Below are positions 47,540 to 59,164 of a DNA stretch of 64,000 nt, in pieces. How positions within the stretch are numbered: the stretch's first letter is position 1; the number at the start of each line of letters is the position of its first letter. The stretch comes from Odobenus rosmarus divergens (lineage: Eukaryota > Chordata > Mammalia > Carnivora > Odobenidae). The translations under genes were made by a program, and so were the position numbers. Location of the stretch: positions 1,595,106 to 1,659,105 of the forward strand of contig NW_004450661.1 in assembly GCF_000321225.1 (NCBI RefSeq). Reading direction: 5' to 3'. The notes under the pieces are model-generated. The model was not told the origin of the DNA. It saw nothing but the letters and a program-made list of their open reading frames with translations, and made no database searches.

Positions 47540-48165
47540 CAGGACAACCAGAGTGTTCTTTCTGATACATAAATCAAAGCATACCACTCCCTCACCCCCT
47601 AAATGAATAAAATTTAAACATGAAAAAAATACTGTTCCCCTGTTAAAGACCCTTTAGTGCTTCCCATTGATGTTAAAATGAAGCCCAAACTCCCTCTGCA
47701 CAGCCTCCTCAGATCTAGTCCCGGCCCCCCTGCCCTACCTTGTCTTGTCCTGGTCCTGCTGGCCTTCATCCTTTCTTCCAACCTGCCACATTCCTTCCCA
47801 CCTCGGGGCTTTACCCAGCTGTCCTCCTGCCCGGAACACTCTCCCTCTGGTCTTTGCGTAGCTCATCCACTCTGACCATACAGATTTCAACCCAAATGTC
47901 ACCTCATCAGAGAGGACTTCCCTGAGCGGCTGTGTGGCCCGCCTCTCTGTCCTGTCACCTTGTGTGCATTCTCTGCTCTCTGATGTTATCTTCTTTATCT
48001 AAGTGCTTATTTATTGTTCACCTCTCCCACCTAGACTGTGAGTGCCATGAGAAGTAATACCTTGTTATGTTACTCTCCACCCCCGCCCCCCGCCCCCATC
48101 CTCAGGGCTAGATCGGTGCCCGGCACTTAGAAGGCTCTGACAAAGTATCTGTTGAATGAATATCC
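47540..48165 (+). repeat. Long L2 3' portion
   Basis: One of the best preserved L2s here: 'CACCTCGGGGCTTTACCCAG', 'TGCCCGGAACACTCTCCCTC', 'CAACCCAAATGTCACCTCATCAGAGAGGACTTCCCTGA', 'TGCCCGGCACTTAGAAGGC' and a GAATGAAT end, in order. Confidence 0.85.
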
Positions 48166-48894
48166 ACACAGATGAACTGACGTAGCAAAGGAGTAAGATG
48201 TAAATACCTGTGAGGAAGTTCCATTTTCTTCCCCTTAGTTTTTCCTGGTACGTTTTCTGATGCTAATCCCCATCCGTGACCTTCTCCATTCCACTGGTTT
48301 CCAAGTGACTGTTAACTCATTATAGTATTCTCCATCGTAAACTTGCCTTGCACAAGATGCTTAAAGACCCTCATTGTCCCGGCCCCAAATTCCATTCGTG
48401 ACCACTCATGTTTGCATAAGAAGAAATGTTCTGAAATACAATCCCTTACTTCTGTATATTTAGGCCCTAAACTTTAGGGGACACCACAGCGACAGGTGAA
48501 GCTGGGCACGCACTAGTGTGTACTGGTCCTTCTTACTGAGATGCCAGTCAGGACCAGGGCAGGAGGATACCTTCCCTGCCTGGTGGCCAGATCCTGCTCC
48601 CCTGTATGCCCTGCTGGCTCTCGCATGCAACTTCAAGGCTCTCTATGAGGCCTGCATGGAATAATTGGTCTTCCTGCTCTCCTGCCTGTTTCCTGAGCTC
48701 TGTGCCTGTCCCTCAGCTTTCCAGCTGTACTACCCTTTACTCCACTGCTCAGGCCCTGCCCGCGTCCTGGATTCAGTGACCTCTCTTCGTGGGCTGCATA
48801 GTGAGACCTTTTATTTCCTTTTTATGTGGCTTCCTTTTCCTACTGAGTTATTGGGAATTGGGCTTCCATTAAAACAACTCTTAAAAATTGGAGG

Positions 48895-49085
48895 GAAGGA
48901 GATTACTATTTATTGAGTACTCACGGGTTTACCAAGCACTGTGCTAAGCCCTGTATTTATGTTATATCACCTAATTCTCATAACCTTCCATGAGTAAGGG
49001 ATCTCCATTTTCCCATGGAAAACCTGAAGCCCAGAGGTTACATAACTTCCCAGAGCCTGACTTGATTCTAAGACCCAAGGGGACG
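48895..49085 (-). repeat. MIR fragment
   Basis: Reverse MIR ('CACTGTGCTAAGCCCTGTAT', 'CCATTTTCCCATGGAAAACCTGAAGCCCAGAGG'). Confidence 0.7.
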
Positions 49086-49224
49086 GATGGCACCTGCGGG
49101 GCAGGTGTGCTCAGGGAAGCAGAGCAGGTGGGCTTGCCTGGGGCAGGGCAGCCACGTTGGAAGAAGCAGAAATCAGGGCAGGTGGAAAGGGACCTGTTCT
49201 TAAAATGAACAGTCATTTTCAATT

Positions 49225-49455
49225 AGTAATAATGAGAGGCAGTGAGAGCCTGTGCTTTTTAGGGGGAAGAGCAAGCAATTCATGGCTTGACTTGGCAATT
49301 CCAGTTTGACTCCCAGATTTGTCTTCTACTAGCTGTGAGCACTGCAAGTTACTTACCCTCTGAGCTTTAGTTCCTGCACTCATGAATGGAGATGCCAGTA
49401 CCAGCCTCACTGCAGTGGCTTGTGTATGTGTGCACCGAACATAGTAGTTGCCACC
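49225..49455 (+). repeat. MIR fragment
   Basis: 'TTGACTCCCAGATTTGTCTTCTACTAGCTGTGAGCACTGCAAGTTACTTACCC'-type order matches MIR. Confidence 0.7.
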
Positions 49456-49459
49456 TTCT

Positions 49460-50995
49460 AGATACTAAGTAATCATTTCTATGAATATAATTAGGTTTCT
49501 CATTACTTCCTCAGAGTCGGCTTCCTCCCTCCCATATTGTGGTACTCTGTGATTCCTTTCTGTGTCTACTTTATGCTATGATTCCAGCAACAGAATCTGA
49601 TGCTTTCTGTGGCTCATGTCATTGAAAAGGCTGAATAGGTTTTGGATGAATGAAGGAAGCTGAAATCTTTGTTCTAATCTAAACATACTTGTATCTCCCA
49701 TATTGCAGATCCCGGCGAACTTGCAATTGCTATCTGTCATATGAATATTTACTTATGTGGCCGAGGAATATAGCCGTGGTTTTGGTTGAGAGGAGGGATC
49801 ATTTCTGTTTTTCATTTTTTTTCAAAAATCTGTGTTAAGTATGATTGTAGGAAGTACTTAGCATCTCCTCAGGTCAATGTAATATCAACTGAAACGAATC
49901 AGCTAACCCTGCAGGTACCTCTCCCTTTAGAGCTCTTTTCAGAAGACTTATGAGTAAGTGGAATTTATGTATCTTGAATTCCATTTTCCCTGAATCATGT
50001 GATGACTTCAGGTAAGTGACACAATGAATGAGGTACCTTATATTTTGGCTTTGTTGCTCTATTCTCTTCTACCCCGTGTCCATGACCAGTAAACAGATTT
50101 TGAGCACATAAAGGAAGCTTGCCATTTAAAGGTACCCAAAGGAATCCTATTTTAATGTCAGTAATCATCTGCTCTATGTCAGGTGAGGTGAGGTGCCAGG
50201 CGTGCTGGGATGTTCCAGGGACAGGGGAGGGGTGATGCTGGGAGCTAGGGACAGTCAAGGCCTTGGCAGTCAGGCCCCACTGTAGGGTGAATTTCTGTGT
50301 CTATTGCTCATTGTCTGTAGGGACAGAATTAACTCAGGCTTTACTTGGGCAGATCGCTAACCCGGGAGGCCAGTCTGTTGGGTGGGACACAATGACCACC
50401 ATCTAGGTATTAGGAGTAGTGGTCATGCGTGGTGGGCAGCAACATCATGGTTCCAGCCACCCAGTCTTTTTGCTCACAGCCAGACCCAAAGGGGAGAGGA
50501 AGACCCTGGCTAAGTGGTCAGAGGTTTAGGGGAAATAAATGAGCTAATTAGAGAAACCAAGGCAGTGCCATTCATATGGATGAAGCCAGTTTGGTGGTGG
50601 CAGGGGAAGCCAACTCTGAAAGGGTCCACCACTGCCCAGTGTTTACTGGCTGCTCGGTGTGAGGCTAAGCACAGTGGCCGGCTCACCAGCATGTTCATGG
50701 AGCGCCTCTCCTCCCTTCCCTCCCAGGGCCAACCCAGCTATGGACAGGGTTGCTCTCTGGTTAAAAGCTCCAGGGACTATGGCCGGGAGGGACATGGAAG
50801 GACAGAGCTGACCCTTCCCCACCCCACCCCTGTTCTTAACTTTGGCCAGCATGGTTTTGTACTTGTAAAATATTTCATTTATGTTTGAGCGAGGGAACAT
50901 CTGAGACAGCCATCTGTTGTCAAAGTGGTGAAATCTACTTTTATGGCCTTTTTTTTTTCTAGAGAGAGCGCATAGTCTTGCTGAGACACTTTTGC
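49460..50995. other. Intron without recognised gene
   Basis: Single-copy looking sequence upstream of the micro-exon. No coding exon beyond 51299 was supported. Confidence 0.45.
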
Positions 50996-51005
50996 TTTCA
51001 TAGAG

Positions 51006-51180
51006 CAGTGGTTCTGCATCAGAATCGCCTGGAGGGCTTGTCAGATCTAATTGCTGGGCCCCGCCCCCAGAATTTGTGCATCAGTATGCTGAGCTATAGG
51101 GCCTGAGAGTTTGCATTTCCAGCAAATTCCCAGGTAATGCTGCTGTGGCCACTCCAGGGGTCATACTTTGAGAGCCACTG
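51006..51180 (+). mobile_element. MER5A-type hAT element, both ends present
   Basis: It starts CAGTGGTTCTGCAT and ends ACTTTGAGAGCCACTG, inverted ends of a non-autonomous hAT-Charlie element. The flanking 8-mers TCATAGAG and TTAGAGAG (6/8 alike) fit the 8-bp hAT TSD. It lies only about 120 bp upstream of the HHAT micro-exon. Confidence 0.85.
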
Positions 51181-51298
51181 TTAGAGAGTGATTGATTGAT
51201 TTACCATGCTCTGAATGTAAATTTCATATTTTTGGTCAAGTCCACCATTGCTGTACATTTCTTTTACTGACATACTTGTCTGTGTCTTCTTTGGACAG

Positions 51299-51334
51299 GT
51301 ATTTTGATGTTGGACTGCATGATTTCTTAATCAG
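51299..51334 (+). CDS. HHAT: HHAT 36-nt catalytic micro-exon (human residues ~336-348)
   Basis: This very short exon lies between a CAG acceptor (51296-51298) and a strong GTAAGC donor (51335-51340). Joined to the preceding exon, it completes the split Arg codon (AG|G) and then reads YFDVGLHDFLI plus AG of the next Arg codon. This matches the conserved HHAT block after FTGMWR. The GAT at 51306-51308 aligns with human Asp339, which with His379 forms the MBOAT active site. His379 would be encoded by the next exon, which is outside the window. The human residue at position 344 is Asn as I recall it; here GAT gives Asp. The exon is symmetric (phase 2 at both ends, 12 codons), so skipping would remove the catalytic Asp without shifting frame. 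It is too short to stand out as an open reading frame and was recognised only from family knowledge and frame matching. Confidence 0.93.
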
Positions 51335-51676
51335 GTAAGCCCATAATTTTTATCCTAGCTGTCATTGAATAGCATGTCTGTAATGGAAGACTGGGATGAA
51401 AATAAAATCCTTTTTAAATATCTTGACAAATAATGGCAATTGTATACTTGTCTAAAAACCCACCGCTAACACTATGGTTTTTTGGGCCTCTAAGAATTGC
51501 CCATGAAATTATCCTTTTTTTGAACAATCAGAGGAACTTCTGTTTAACGGGGTTTATATCTGAAGTGATTGTTTCCCAAAAGCTTGGACAAACTTACTCC
51601 AAGTGCTGGGCTCATGGAAAGACAAATAGAAAAGTGAAGAGTGCCAGCTTGCATACATACATTAAACAACCCACTT

Positions 51677-53070
51677 TTTTTTTTTATTATGTTAGTCACC
51701 ATCCAGTACATCATTCGTTTTTGATGTGGTGATCCATGATTCATTGTTTGCGTATAACGCCCAGTGCTCCATGCAATATGTGCCCTCCTTAATACCCATC
51801 GCCAGGCTCACCCATCCCTCCGCCCCCTCCCCTCTAAAACCCTCAGTTTGTTTCTCGGAGTCCATAGTCTCTCATGGTTTGTCTCCCCCTCCGATTCCGC
51901 CCCTTCATTTTTCCCTTCCTTCTCCTAATGTCCTCCATGCTATTCCTTATGGTCCACAAAGAAGTGAAACCATATGATAATTGTCTTTCTCTTCTTGACT
52001 GATTTCACTTAGCATAATCCTTTCCAGTTCCATCCATGTCGATGCAAATGGTGGGTATTCATCTTTCTGATGGCTGAGTAATATTCCATTGAATATATGG
52101 ACCACATCTCCTTTATCCATTCACCTTTGAAGGGCATCTTGGCTCTTTCCACTATTGTGGACATTGCTGCTAATGAACATTGGGGTGCATATGGCCCTTC
52201 TTTTCACTACATCTGTGTCTTTGGGGTAAATACCCAGTAGTGCAATTGCTGGGTTATAGGGTAGCTCTATTTTTAATTTTTGAGGAACCTCCACACTGTT
52301 TTCCAAAGTGGCTATACCAACTTGCATTCCCACCAACAGTGTAAGAGGGTTCCCCTTTCTTCACAACCTCTCCAACATTTGTTGTTTCTTGCCTTGTCAA
52401 TTTTTGCCATTCTAACTGGTGTAAGATGGCATCTCAGTGTGGTTTTGATTTGAATTTCCCTGATGGCTAATGATGATGAACGTCTTTTCATGTGTCTGTT
52501 AGCCATTCGTATGTCTTCTTTGGAGAAGTGTCTGTTCATGTCTTCTGCCCATTTTTTGACTTGATTATTTGTTTTTTGGGGGTTGAGTTTGAGAAGTTCT
52601 TTATAGATTTTGGATATCAGCCCTTTGTCTGTAGTGTCATTTGCAAAAATCTTCTCCCATTCTGTGGGTTGCCTCTTTGTTTTGTTGACTGTTTCCTTTG
52701 CTGTGCAGAAGCTTTGTATCTTGATTAAGTCCCAAAAGTTCATTTTTGCTTTTGTTTCCCTTGCCTTTGGGAACATGTCTTGAAAGAGGTTGCTGTGGCC
52801 AGTATCAAAGAAGTTACTGCCTATTTTCTCCTCTAGGATTTTGATGGATTCCTGTGTCACATTGAGGTCTTTCATCCATTTTGAGTTTATCTTTGTGTAT
52901 GGTCTAAGAGTATGGTCGAGTTTCATTCTTCTATATATAGCTGTCCATTTATTGAAGAGACTGTCTTTTTTCCATTGCATATTTTTTCCTGCTTTGTCAA
53001 AAATTACTTGACCATAGGCTTGAGGGTCCATATCTGGGCTCTCTATTCTATTCCATTGGTCTATGTGTCT
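51677..53070 (-). mobile_element. 5'-truncated 1.4-kb L1 with 16-bp TSD
   Basis: Reverse L1. ATTAAA(C/T)AACCCACTT flanks it at 51661-51676 and 53071-53086. The 3' UTR is at the left. The ORF2 C-terminal third is open from 53031 to 52312 (239 codons, with [18 protein letters not shown]), then a frameshift, then a further ORF2 frame 52336-52121. It lacks endonuclease and reverse transcriptase. It begins 342 bp downstream of the micro-exon donor. Confidence 0.95.
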
Positions 53071-53086
53071 ATTAAATAACCCACTT

Positions 53087-54115
53087 AATCAATTTTCTCT
53101 CCACTGAATTTAAGCTTTTAAAGTTGAATCTACTGGTTGTGTTATAGTCCTGCAGCTCCAACCTTGTTCATAATTGGAAGAGATTACAGATGGCACTTTA
53201 TATCCTAGTTCATTGGTGATTTTTACCAGAGTTGGCTTATGGGGCATATTAATTCCAAATAGCTATTAAATCAAACAGAGGTTAAATGGAAATATACCAG
53301 AATATTAACAGAGTTGGTAAAAATTTGCATGATATTTTTTCTATCAACTTTGCTGTATTTTCTAGATTTGTTTTTGTATTGAGCATATATTATTTTCTAA
53401 TAACGGTGAAGAATGATCATTAAAAAAAAACCTCTTGTCAAAAATATATGTGAGAAGCAATAATGGTTGCTGAAGGACTGTAAGTTAGTGATTACAAGGG
53501 AACTAGAGATTATATAGAGTGATTTGCTGTCTGCAAATAGGAGACTTTAAATGCTAATTCTGAGTCTGCTAATAAACAACCTGTAAATCCCATGTGATTT
53601 CTGGATAGGTGGTATAGTAGTTTGGCTCTCCACAATGCATGACCATCTTTCTGTGGGCAAGATGCTGTCTGAGGGGAAATGTACATCACTGGCATCACCT
53701 TTATCCTAAACCTACAGCATTTACTCTGTGCTGCATCACATACCATGGTGTTCCAAGTGAGGCCATACGTACCTTGACATTTCTCCAGGGCCTCATCCAA
53801 GGCTGTGCACTGAAATCTTTTTGGCTTATTCTAGATCCAAGGAATATGGATTTTCCTGGCTTTCTCCAGGATATCACACATAGATGGTGGTGTGTTAACC
53901 ACTACCCTTGACACGTTAAGGGTAAATGCATTTTAGCAGGAGGGATAAAAGACCAGCGTTCACCGAAAAGGCGGACGTGAGAATTCCATATGTAAACTGA
54001 CGAGAGCAAGCTGGGAGGGTATACTTGAGTGGGTGGTTTGGATTTTTGAGTTAATGTCTTTGGTACTTTGTACTGCTGCCATGCCATGGTTCCCACAAGT
54101 GCTTGTGACAGATGC
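53087..54115. other. Intron without recognised gene
   Basis: No repeat or exon was recognised with confidence. Confidence 0.4.
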
Positions 54116-54119
54116 AAGT

Positions 54120-54325
54120 CTGTACTTGCTTCTGTTCTCTAGTAACTTTCTGGAGGGCGGGGAACATGTCTTAATCGCCTTTCCATGATTAAATTGTATA
54201 GAATCAACCTTCAACGAATATTTGTGGCTGGAGTGAATGAACAAAATGAGGCAGAAAGGACAAGGAGCTCTTCAGTCATTTATTCAACAAATAATGATTA
54301 AGCCTATCGTGTGCCACTTATTTGG
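54120..54325. repeat. Two L2 3' ends, opposite orientation
   Basis: 'TTTCTGGAGGGCGGGGAACATG' to 'ACGAATATTTGTGGCTGGAGTGAATGAAC' is L2 forward. 'CAGTCATTTATTCAACAAATAATG' to 'GTGTGCCAC' is L2 reverse. Confidence 0.55.
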
Positions 54326-54329
54326 ATAT

Positions 54330-55017
54330 TCTGGGAATACCACAGGCATTTGATTTAAGGTTTTCCCTGAGCTTATCACTGGCCAGGCTTGTGGTGTGAG
54401 GGACCTGAAGTGGGGAGGAGGGATGGTCTGCCTCTGGGACCCCTCCTCCCTTTCCTTCTTCTGGGCTCCAACCAAATCTCCTATGTTGGGTGGGGAGGAA
54501 GGAAAGGGGGCAGCTAAGTGCCTCTAATGTAACTGGTGCTGGGATCCCCTTGTCCTGGCAGGAAGCCCTTTTGGATGGGTACTGGTGACATGTTCTAACT
54601 GGTCACCTTCGTCAGTGTTCTGTGAAGCAAGCAGAACTGGGGGTTGAGGCTTCTTTCTGTCCTGACATCTCTCTGCAGTTGTCCTTTCGTTTGGTCTGGT
54701 AGGGGCAGAGCAAATCAGCATGTTTGTTGTTGTATCCAGTTGGGGAATGAAGGGTCAGTCTCTCCTTTTTGTGGGCATGCCTAGTCTCTGTGACAAAGTC
54801 TCTTCATTCCCTCCCCCCCCCCGCCCCCACACGACAGCACTTTTCCCTAAACCAAGACTCTGACGCGAAGACTCTGAGGTCCTTCTTCTACCCTCCTCCC
54901 AGTTTGGGAGTTGGGGGATGGAGATGTGGGGGAGAGGTGGTTGCAGGGAGCAGTCAGTTCTCCCATCTCTTCGGGGTGGGGGTATTGCCCCTTTATTTGC
55001 AGCTCCCTTTAGAAAAT
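54330..55017. other. Intron without recognised gene
   Basis: GC-moderate, with a CCCCCCCCCCGCCCCC run near 54811-54826. Nothing else was recognised. Confidence 0.4.
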
Positions 55018-55029
55018 GGGTCCTTTCTG

Positions 55030-55247
55030 GGGTGCCTGGGTGGCTCAGTCAGTGAAGTGTCTGCCTTCGGCTCAGGTCATAATCCCAGGGTCCTGGGCTC
55101 GAGTCCTGCATCGGGCTCCCTGCTCCACGGGGAACCTGCTTCTCCCTCTCCCTCTGCCCGCCGCTCCCCCTGCTTGTGCTCTCTTTCCCTCTCTCTCCCT
55201 TTCTGACAAATAAATAAATAAAAAATTTAAAAAAAAGAAAAAAAAAA
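55030..55247 (+). mobile_element. SINEC with 12-bp TSD
   Basis: Forward SINE, GGGTGCCTGGGTGGCTCAG head and CAAATAAATAAATAAAAAATTTAAAAAA tail. GGGTCCTTTCTG flanks it at 55018-55029 and 55248-55259. Confidence 0.96.
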
Positions 55248-55259
55248 GGGTCCTTTCTG

Positions 55260-57870
55260 CTCCCGGTTTGGGAGGTTTAGCCCGATGGGGACGGAGCACT
55301 GTTTCTCATGGGCACCTTAGTGAGAACTGTTGCCCCGACACTATGGTCCCCCAAAGCCAGGTTGAAGCGGGTAGGGGCGTGGTGGTAGGGGCGCCATGTG
55401 AGGGGTGGATGACGGAATGGCAGCAACTCTTTCAAGAAGTTAAGCTGGGAAGGGAAGGAAGGAAAGGCCAGGCAGCTGGTGGAGAGGGTGGTTTGAGTGG
55501 GGATTTTTTTTCTTTTTAATTGGAGAAACACTTGTAGTTAGCCACCAGGTGTGAAGTGCCCTTTTGACTTAGAGAAAGTGGTCTCAGTTGGGTGGAGAGA
55601 AGCAGAGTGTGATTGCCCAGCTGCCCGGGGAGCGGGGAAGCAAAACAGAGGTGGTGGTGGTGTGTTTGTCGTGCCCGAGAACGCTGACATTTTCCTGGGA
55701 CTCTGTCACTGGAGAGAACCTAAAGGGTCAGAAGAGGGAGGCAGTGCTGCTTGAATCCTTCCCACCCTGTGTTGGTCAAGAGAAGAAAATAGATTCCCTT
55801 TGTAAAAGAGGAGGTGTTGGAGAAATTGGCATTGATTTTTTTTTTTTTTTTAATTAACTACATTTATTGGCTCCAACAAGCTCTTCACATGTCCTCTGGG
55901 TCGTCAGGCTGCATTGAATACTTAGCATTTGGCATGAGAAACTGCAGCATGCCTGCAATTAATCAGCTGCATCTTTGACGTTGATGGAAGTAATGTCGAC
56001 TTCTCTGGAAAGACATAAATTTCCACAAAGCCAAGAGCCCTATCTGTACTCCCAGCCTAGGCAACTGCAAGGAGGGGCATGCTTCCCTTTAAGTTGTTGG
56101 GGGATTTCACTGAGCTGTGGGGGCAGGAAGGGGCTGTCAAGTTTGATGAAAGGTAAGCATTTTTGGTATTGGTGTTTTATGATGACGGTGGGAAAATTGA
56201 GGGACCTCAATCCTTCCGAATCTCACAGAAATCAAAGAAAAGACTTTCAGGAAACAGTAATCACAAATCACTTAAGAATAGCCTCAGAAGAAGACTCTTG
56301 GTTGGGGTCCTACAAAAGAAAAAGGGAAAAAGTGTCCACAATCTGGGAAGAGAGATTATGGAAGAAAATAGCTCTGTTTCATTTTAAAGGATAGGGTAGC
56401 GTGTTTAAGTTTAGCTTAGTTTAGTTTTGGCAAGAAAGTCGAAATGATTAGTGATGGCTGGTTTGAGTCTTGCTGACCAAGGCATTTTTCATTTTACCCA
56501 GAGGTGTAGCCAGCCCACCCCTCTTATGGAGGCACATGGTAACTGCTCTGTACCTGCCCATCCGCCCTTCTCTGAGCTCCTCATGTTGGAATAGTTTTAA
56601 GTGATACAGGTTGTCGGCATGACTTAAAAGAAAACCTTTAGCTATCCCTCTTCTATGTTGTCTGAAAGATTAAATTTGTTTTCCTTTTACAATTTTTGCA
56701 TCGCCCTTATGCTTATACACTTAAAAATCAGAAAAACAGTACCTGTATTTCCATCTTCTATGTTATTTATACTTAGCTATATAATCCATTTCAAATAAGG
56801 ATTTTTTTTCTAAATAGCAAAATAAGTTTTCTTTACTATTATTTTCCATTTTTATTCTAAAGACCAGGTGTGAATGCATTGGAGCCACTAGTCTTGTCCT
56901 AAGGATGGTGTCTCGATGTCCTGTCAGGACTAGCAGAAATGCAGAGGGTGGGGGCCTGCCACTGATATTTCTTAGGCAAATAGAAAAGGCCACTGAGCCT
57001 CTGGCCTGGCCCGAAAGCCATCTGAGAAGATCGCCAGAGTTGATCATGGTTGTTAGAAGAGAAGTTCCTTTCTCTAAACAGATGCTGCTTATAGAATGGT
57101 GTTCAGTATAGTGTAGATTCAATCCTATGGCAATGCTAATGTTTACATAAAACAGCGTTTGCCCTTTTGAAGCCTTTTGATCTGGTGAGAGAGAAGGGAG
57201 AATGGGAGAACTGTCCCCTTCCTGCAATGCTTTTGTTCTGGAGGTTGATCCTGAGATTCCACCGAGGTCTGGAAGGTCTTTGAATTGCCAGAGGGCAGCG
57301 GATTACAGTCCGCTTCTCTTCACTGAATTCTGAAATGAGCAAAGCTGTTTTTCGCTTTCCCTTGGTGACACCCTTTACCCGACCCATTCATGAAACTAGC
57401 CCGAGAGCAGAAGAGAAGGGTTGTTTGGGCTAAAAAATGTTGGTGTTTTGAGCTCCATGAATCACAGGGTAGTTTTTAACCTCCTTTATTTTGAGTAGCA
57501 CAAAGTCTACCAGCACATTTGCTGGAGTTAATTGTAGCATTCGTGGTGTTGACAAAGAAGTCTGCTCACCATCATTTGAAATATGTCTTGGATTCTGTGA
57601 TGTGTGAAATGTTCTAGTCTGCCTCGCATCTTTAAGAAGGCAAGTAGTCAAATGAAAGATTAATTTAGGCTAAAGGACTCCTCCTAAGAAAAAGGAAGGG
57701 AGCCGGGGGTAAGCCTCCCTCTTTCCTTTGTCTCCTTAGGGTAGTTGATACCTGGTTAGGCTCTGAGCTGCTCTGGACGCAGAGAGGTTAAGGACAGGAG
57801 GGTGGGCATTTGGTCCTGGGAGTAAGAAGCAGATGGAAATAGGGAGATAATTAGCATCTGTATTCAGTCT
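55260..57870. other. Long intron block without recognised repeats
   Basis: About 2.6 kb with only poly-T runs (for example 55836-55850). Open frames present are not flanked by convincing splice sites and match no family I know. Confidence 0.45.
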
Positions 57871-57883
57871 AGTGATTTAGAAA

Positions 57884-57998
57884 TATATAAATATATATAT
57901 ATATACACACACATATATACATATTTTATAGATAAATATAAAAGAAAAATAAAACTATTATGTATATATTTCTAAACACACACACACGCACGCACGCA
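57884..57998 (+). repeat. (TA)n / (CA)n simple-repeat region
   Basis: AT-rich tract with TATATATATATACACACACACATATATA and later ACACACACACGCACGCACGCACACA. Confidence 0.9.
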
Positions 57999-58504
57999 CA
58001 CATGATAACTCAGAGGCAGAATACCTAATTGGTTACATAGGATTTTGGATTTTTAATTTTGCAAATGTAACGTGGAAGTCAACTTGTTTGTCCAAGGAGA
58101 TAATTTTTAGTAGTGGTATGAAAAGCAAATGCATTGATGAAAAGCGGCTCCCACCTGAGGGGAGACTAAACTCTGTGTCTTCACAGTCCTCATGAGGCCC
58201 TGCCCATCGTCTCTGAGTGGCACCCGGAGGGAAAAGTGGCTCCTGGGGGTCACTGAGTCGCTCTGCGGCCACCTGCTCTTCTCTGAGGCCACCGCAGTAG
58301 CACAGCATTCTTTTTAAACCTTCCTTTCATTCCACTTGCAGTGTATGAAGACCAGCGGCTGATGAGCTCTGCGGTGTTCTTGGAATAAAGTGTTTTAAAT
58401 AAAAAGTGAAGAACATGTGAGTGAGGGAAGCCAGATTCCAAAGCAGGTCCTACAGAGACAGTTAATAAAAATGCATGCAGGGCCCTGAAGAGAAGCTATC
58501 CTGC

Positions 58505-58815
58505 TTCCAAGGGACTCTCCCCACCCCGTTCCACGGGGCTGTCCTCCCCCCTTCCATGGGGCTCCCCCACTTCCACGGGGCTCCTCCCCCTTCCACGGGG
58601 CTGTCTTCCCCCCTTCCACGGGGCTCTCCCCCCTTCCACGGGGCTCTCCCCCCCCTTCCACGGGGCTCTCCCCCCCCTTCCACGGGGCTCTCCCCCCCTT
58701 CTACGGGGCTGTCCTCCCCCCCCCACAGGGCTGTCCTCCCCCCTTTCACAGGGATGTCCCCCCGCTTCCACGAGGCTGTCCCCTCTTCTGTGGTGCTGCC
58801 CTACTTCCATCATTG
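58505..58815 (+). repeat. GC-rich minisatellite, ~13 units of 18-24 bp
   Basis: Units of form TTCCACGGGGCT, then (G/C)TC and C-runs of variable length. Central units (58591-58698) are nearly identical; outer ones decay, as expected for a tandem array. The - strand carries many GGGG runs, so G-quadruplex potential is high. Open frames through it are an artefact of the repeat. Confidence 0.95.
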
Positions 58816-58999
58816 TTCCTGTGCCCAGTTTCCAAATGCTGTTGAGTCTGCCTCCTCAGCATCTTTCACATCACCCTTTCTTTCCTGTTTCTGGAGAAAG
58901 TTATGCCCTTCTTTCTGTAACTTGGGCCTCTTGCCTCCTAGAGCTGTAGCAAGGTGTGATGGTGTATGCCAGTAGCTCAGCTCTGTGCCTGGACACCGT

Positions 59000-59160
59000 G
59001 GGGACTCAGTGAGGGCCAGTTTGTCCCTTCGCCTCCCACGCCTCACCTCTGGAATCTGAGTAGCAGGGTTTGAGTCCTGGCCTCTGTCCTTCCACCTGTG
59101 GTACTTGAGGTAGCTCGGGACCCTTTCTGAGCCCTCCATGACTCATCTGTAAGGTGACTG
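59000..59160 (+). repeat. MIR fragment
   Basis: 'GTAGCAGGGTTTGAGTCCTGGC' and 'CATGACTCATCTGTAAGGTGAC' are in MIR order. Confidence 0.55.
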
Positions 59161-59164
59161 TGTC

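Larger units (their letters stand above)
1875..51298 (+). other. HHAT: HHAT intron, 49.4 kb
   Basis: The intron runs from donor GTCAGT (1875-1880; C at +3 is off-consensus) to the acceptor TTCTTTGGACAG ending at 51298. A candidate branch site, CTGAC with the branch A at 51270, lies 29 nt upstream of the acceptor. It is a phase 2 intron. It holds most of the SINE and L1 insertions described here and no supported nested gene. Confidence 0.9.

Noticed and set aside
58475..58975. 166-codon Pro/Gly-rich open frame
   Set aside because: It is produced by the minisatellite; overlapping frames on the other strand are equally long and repetitive.
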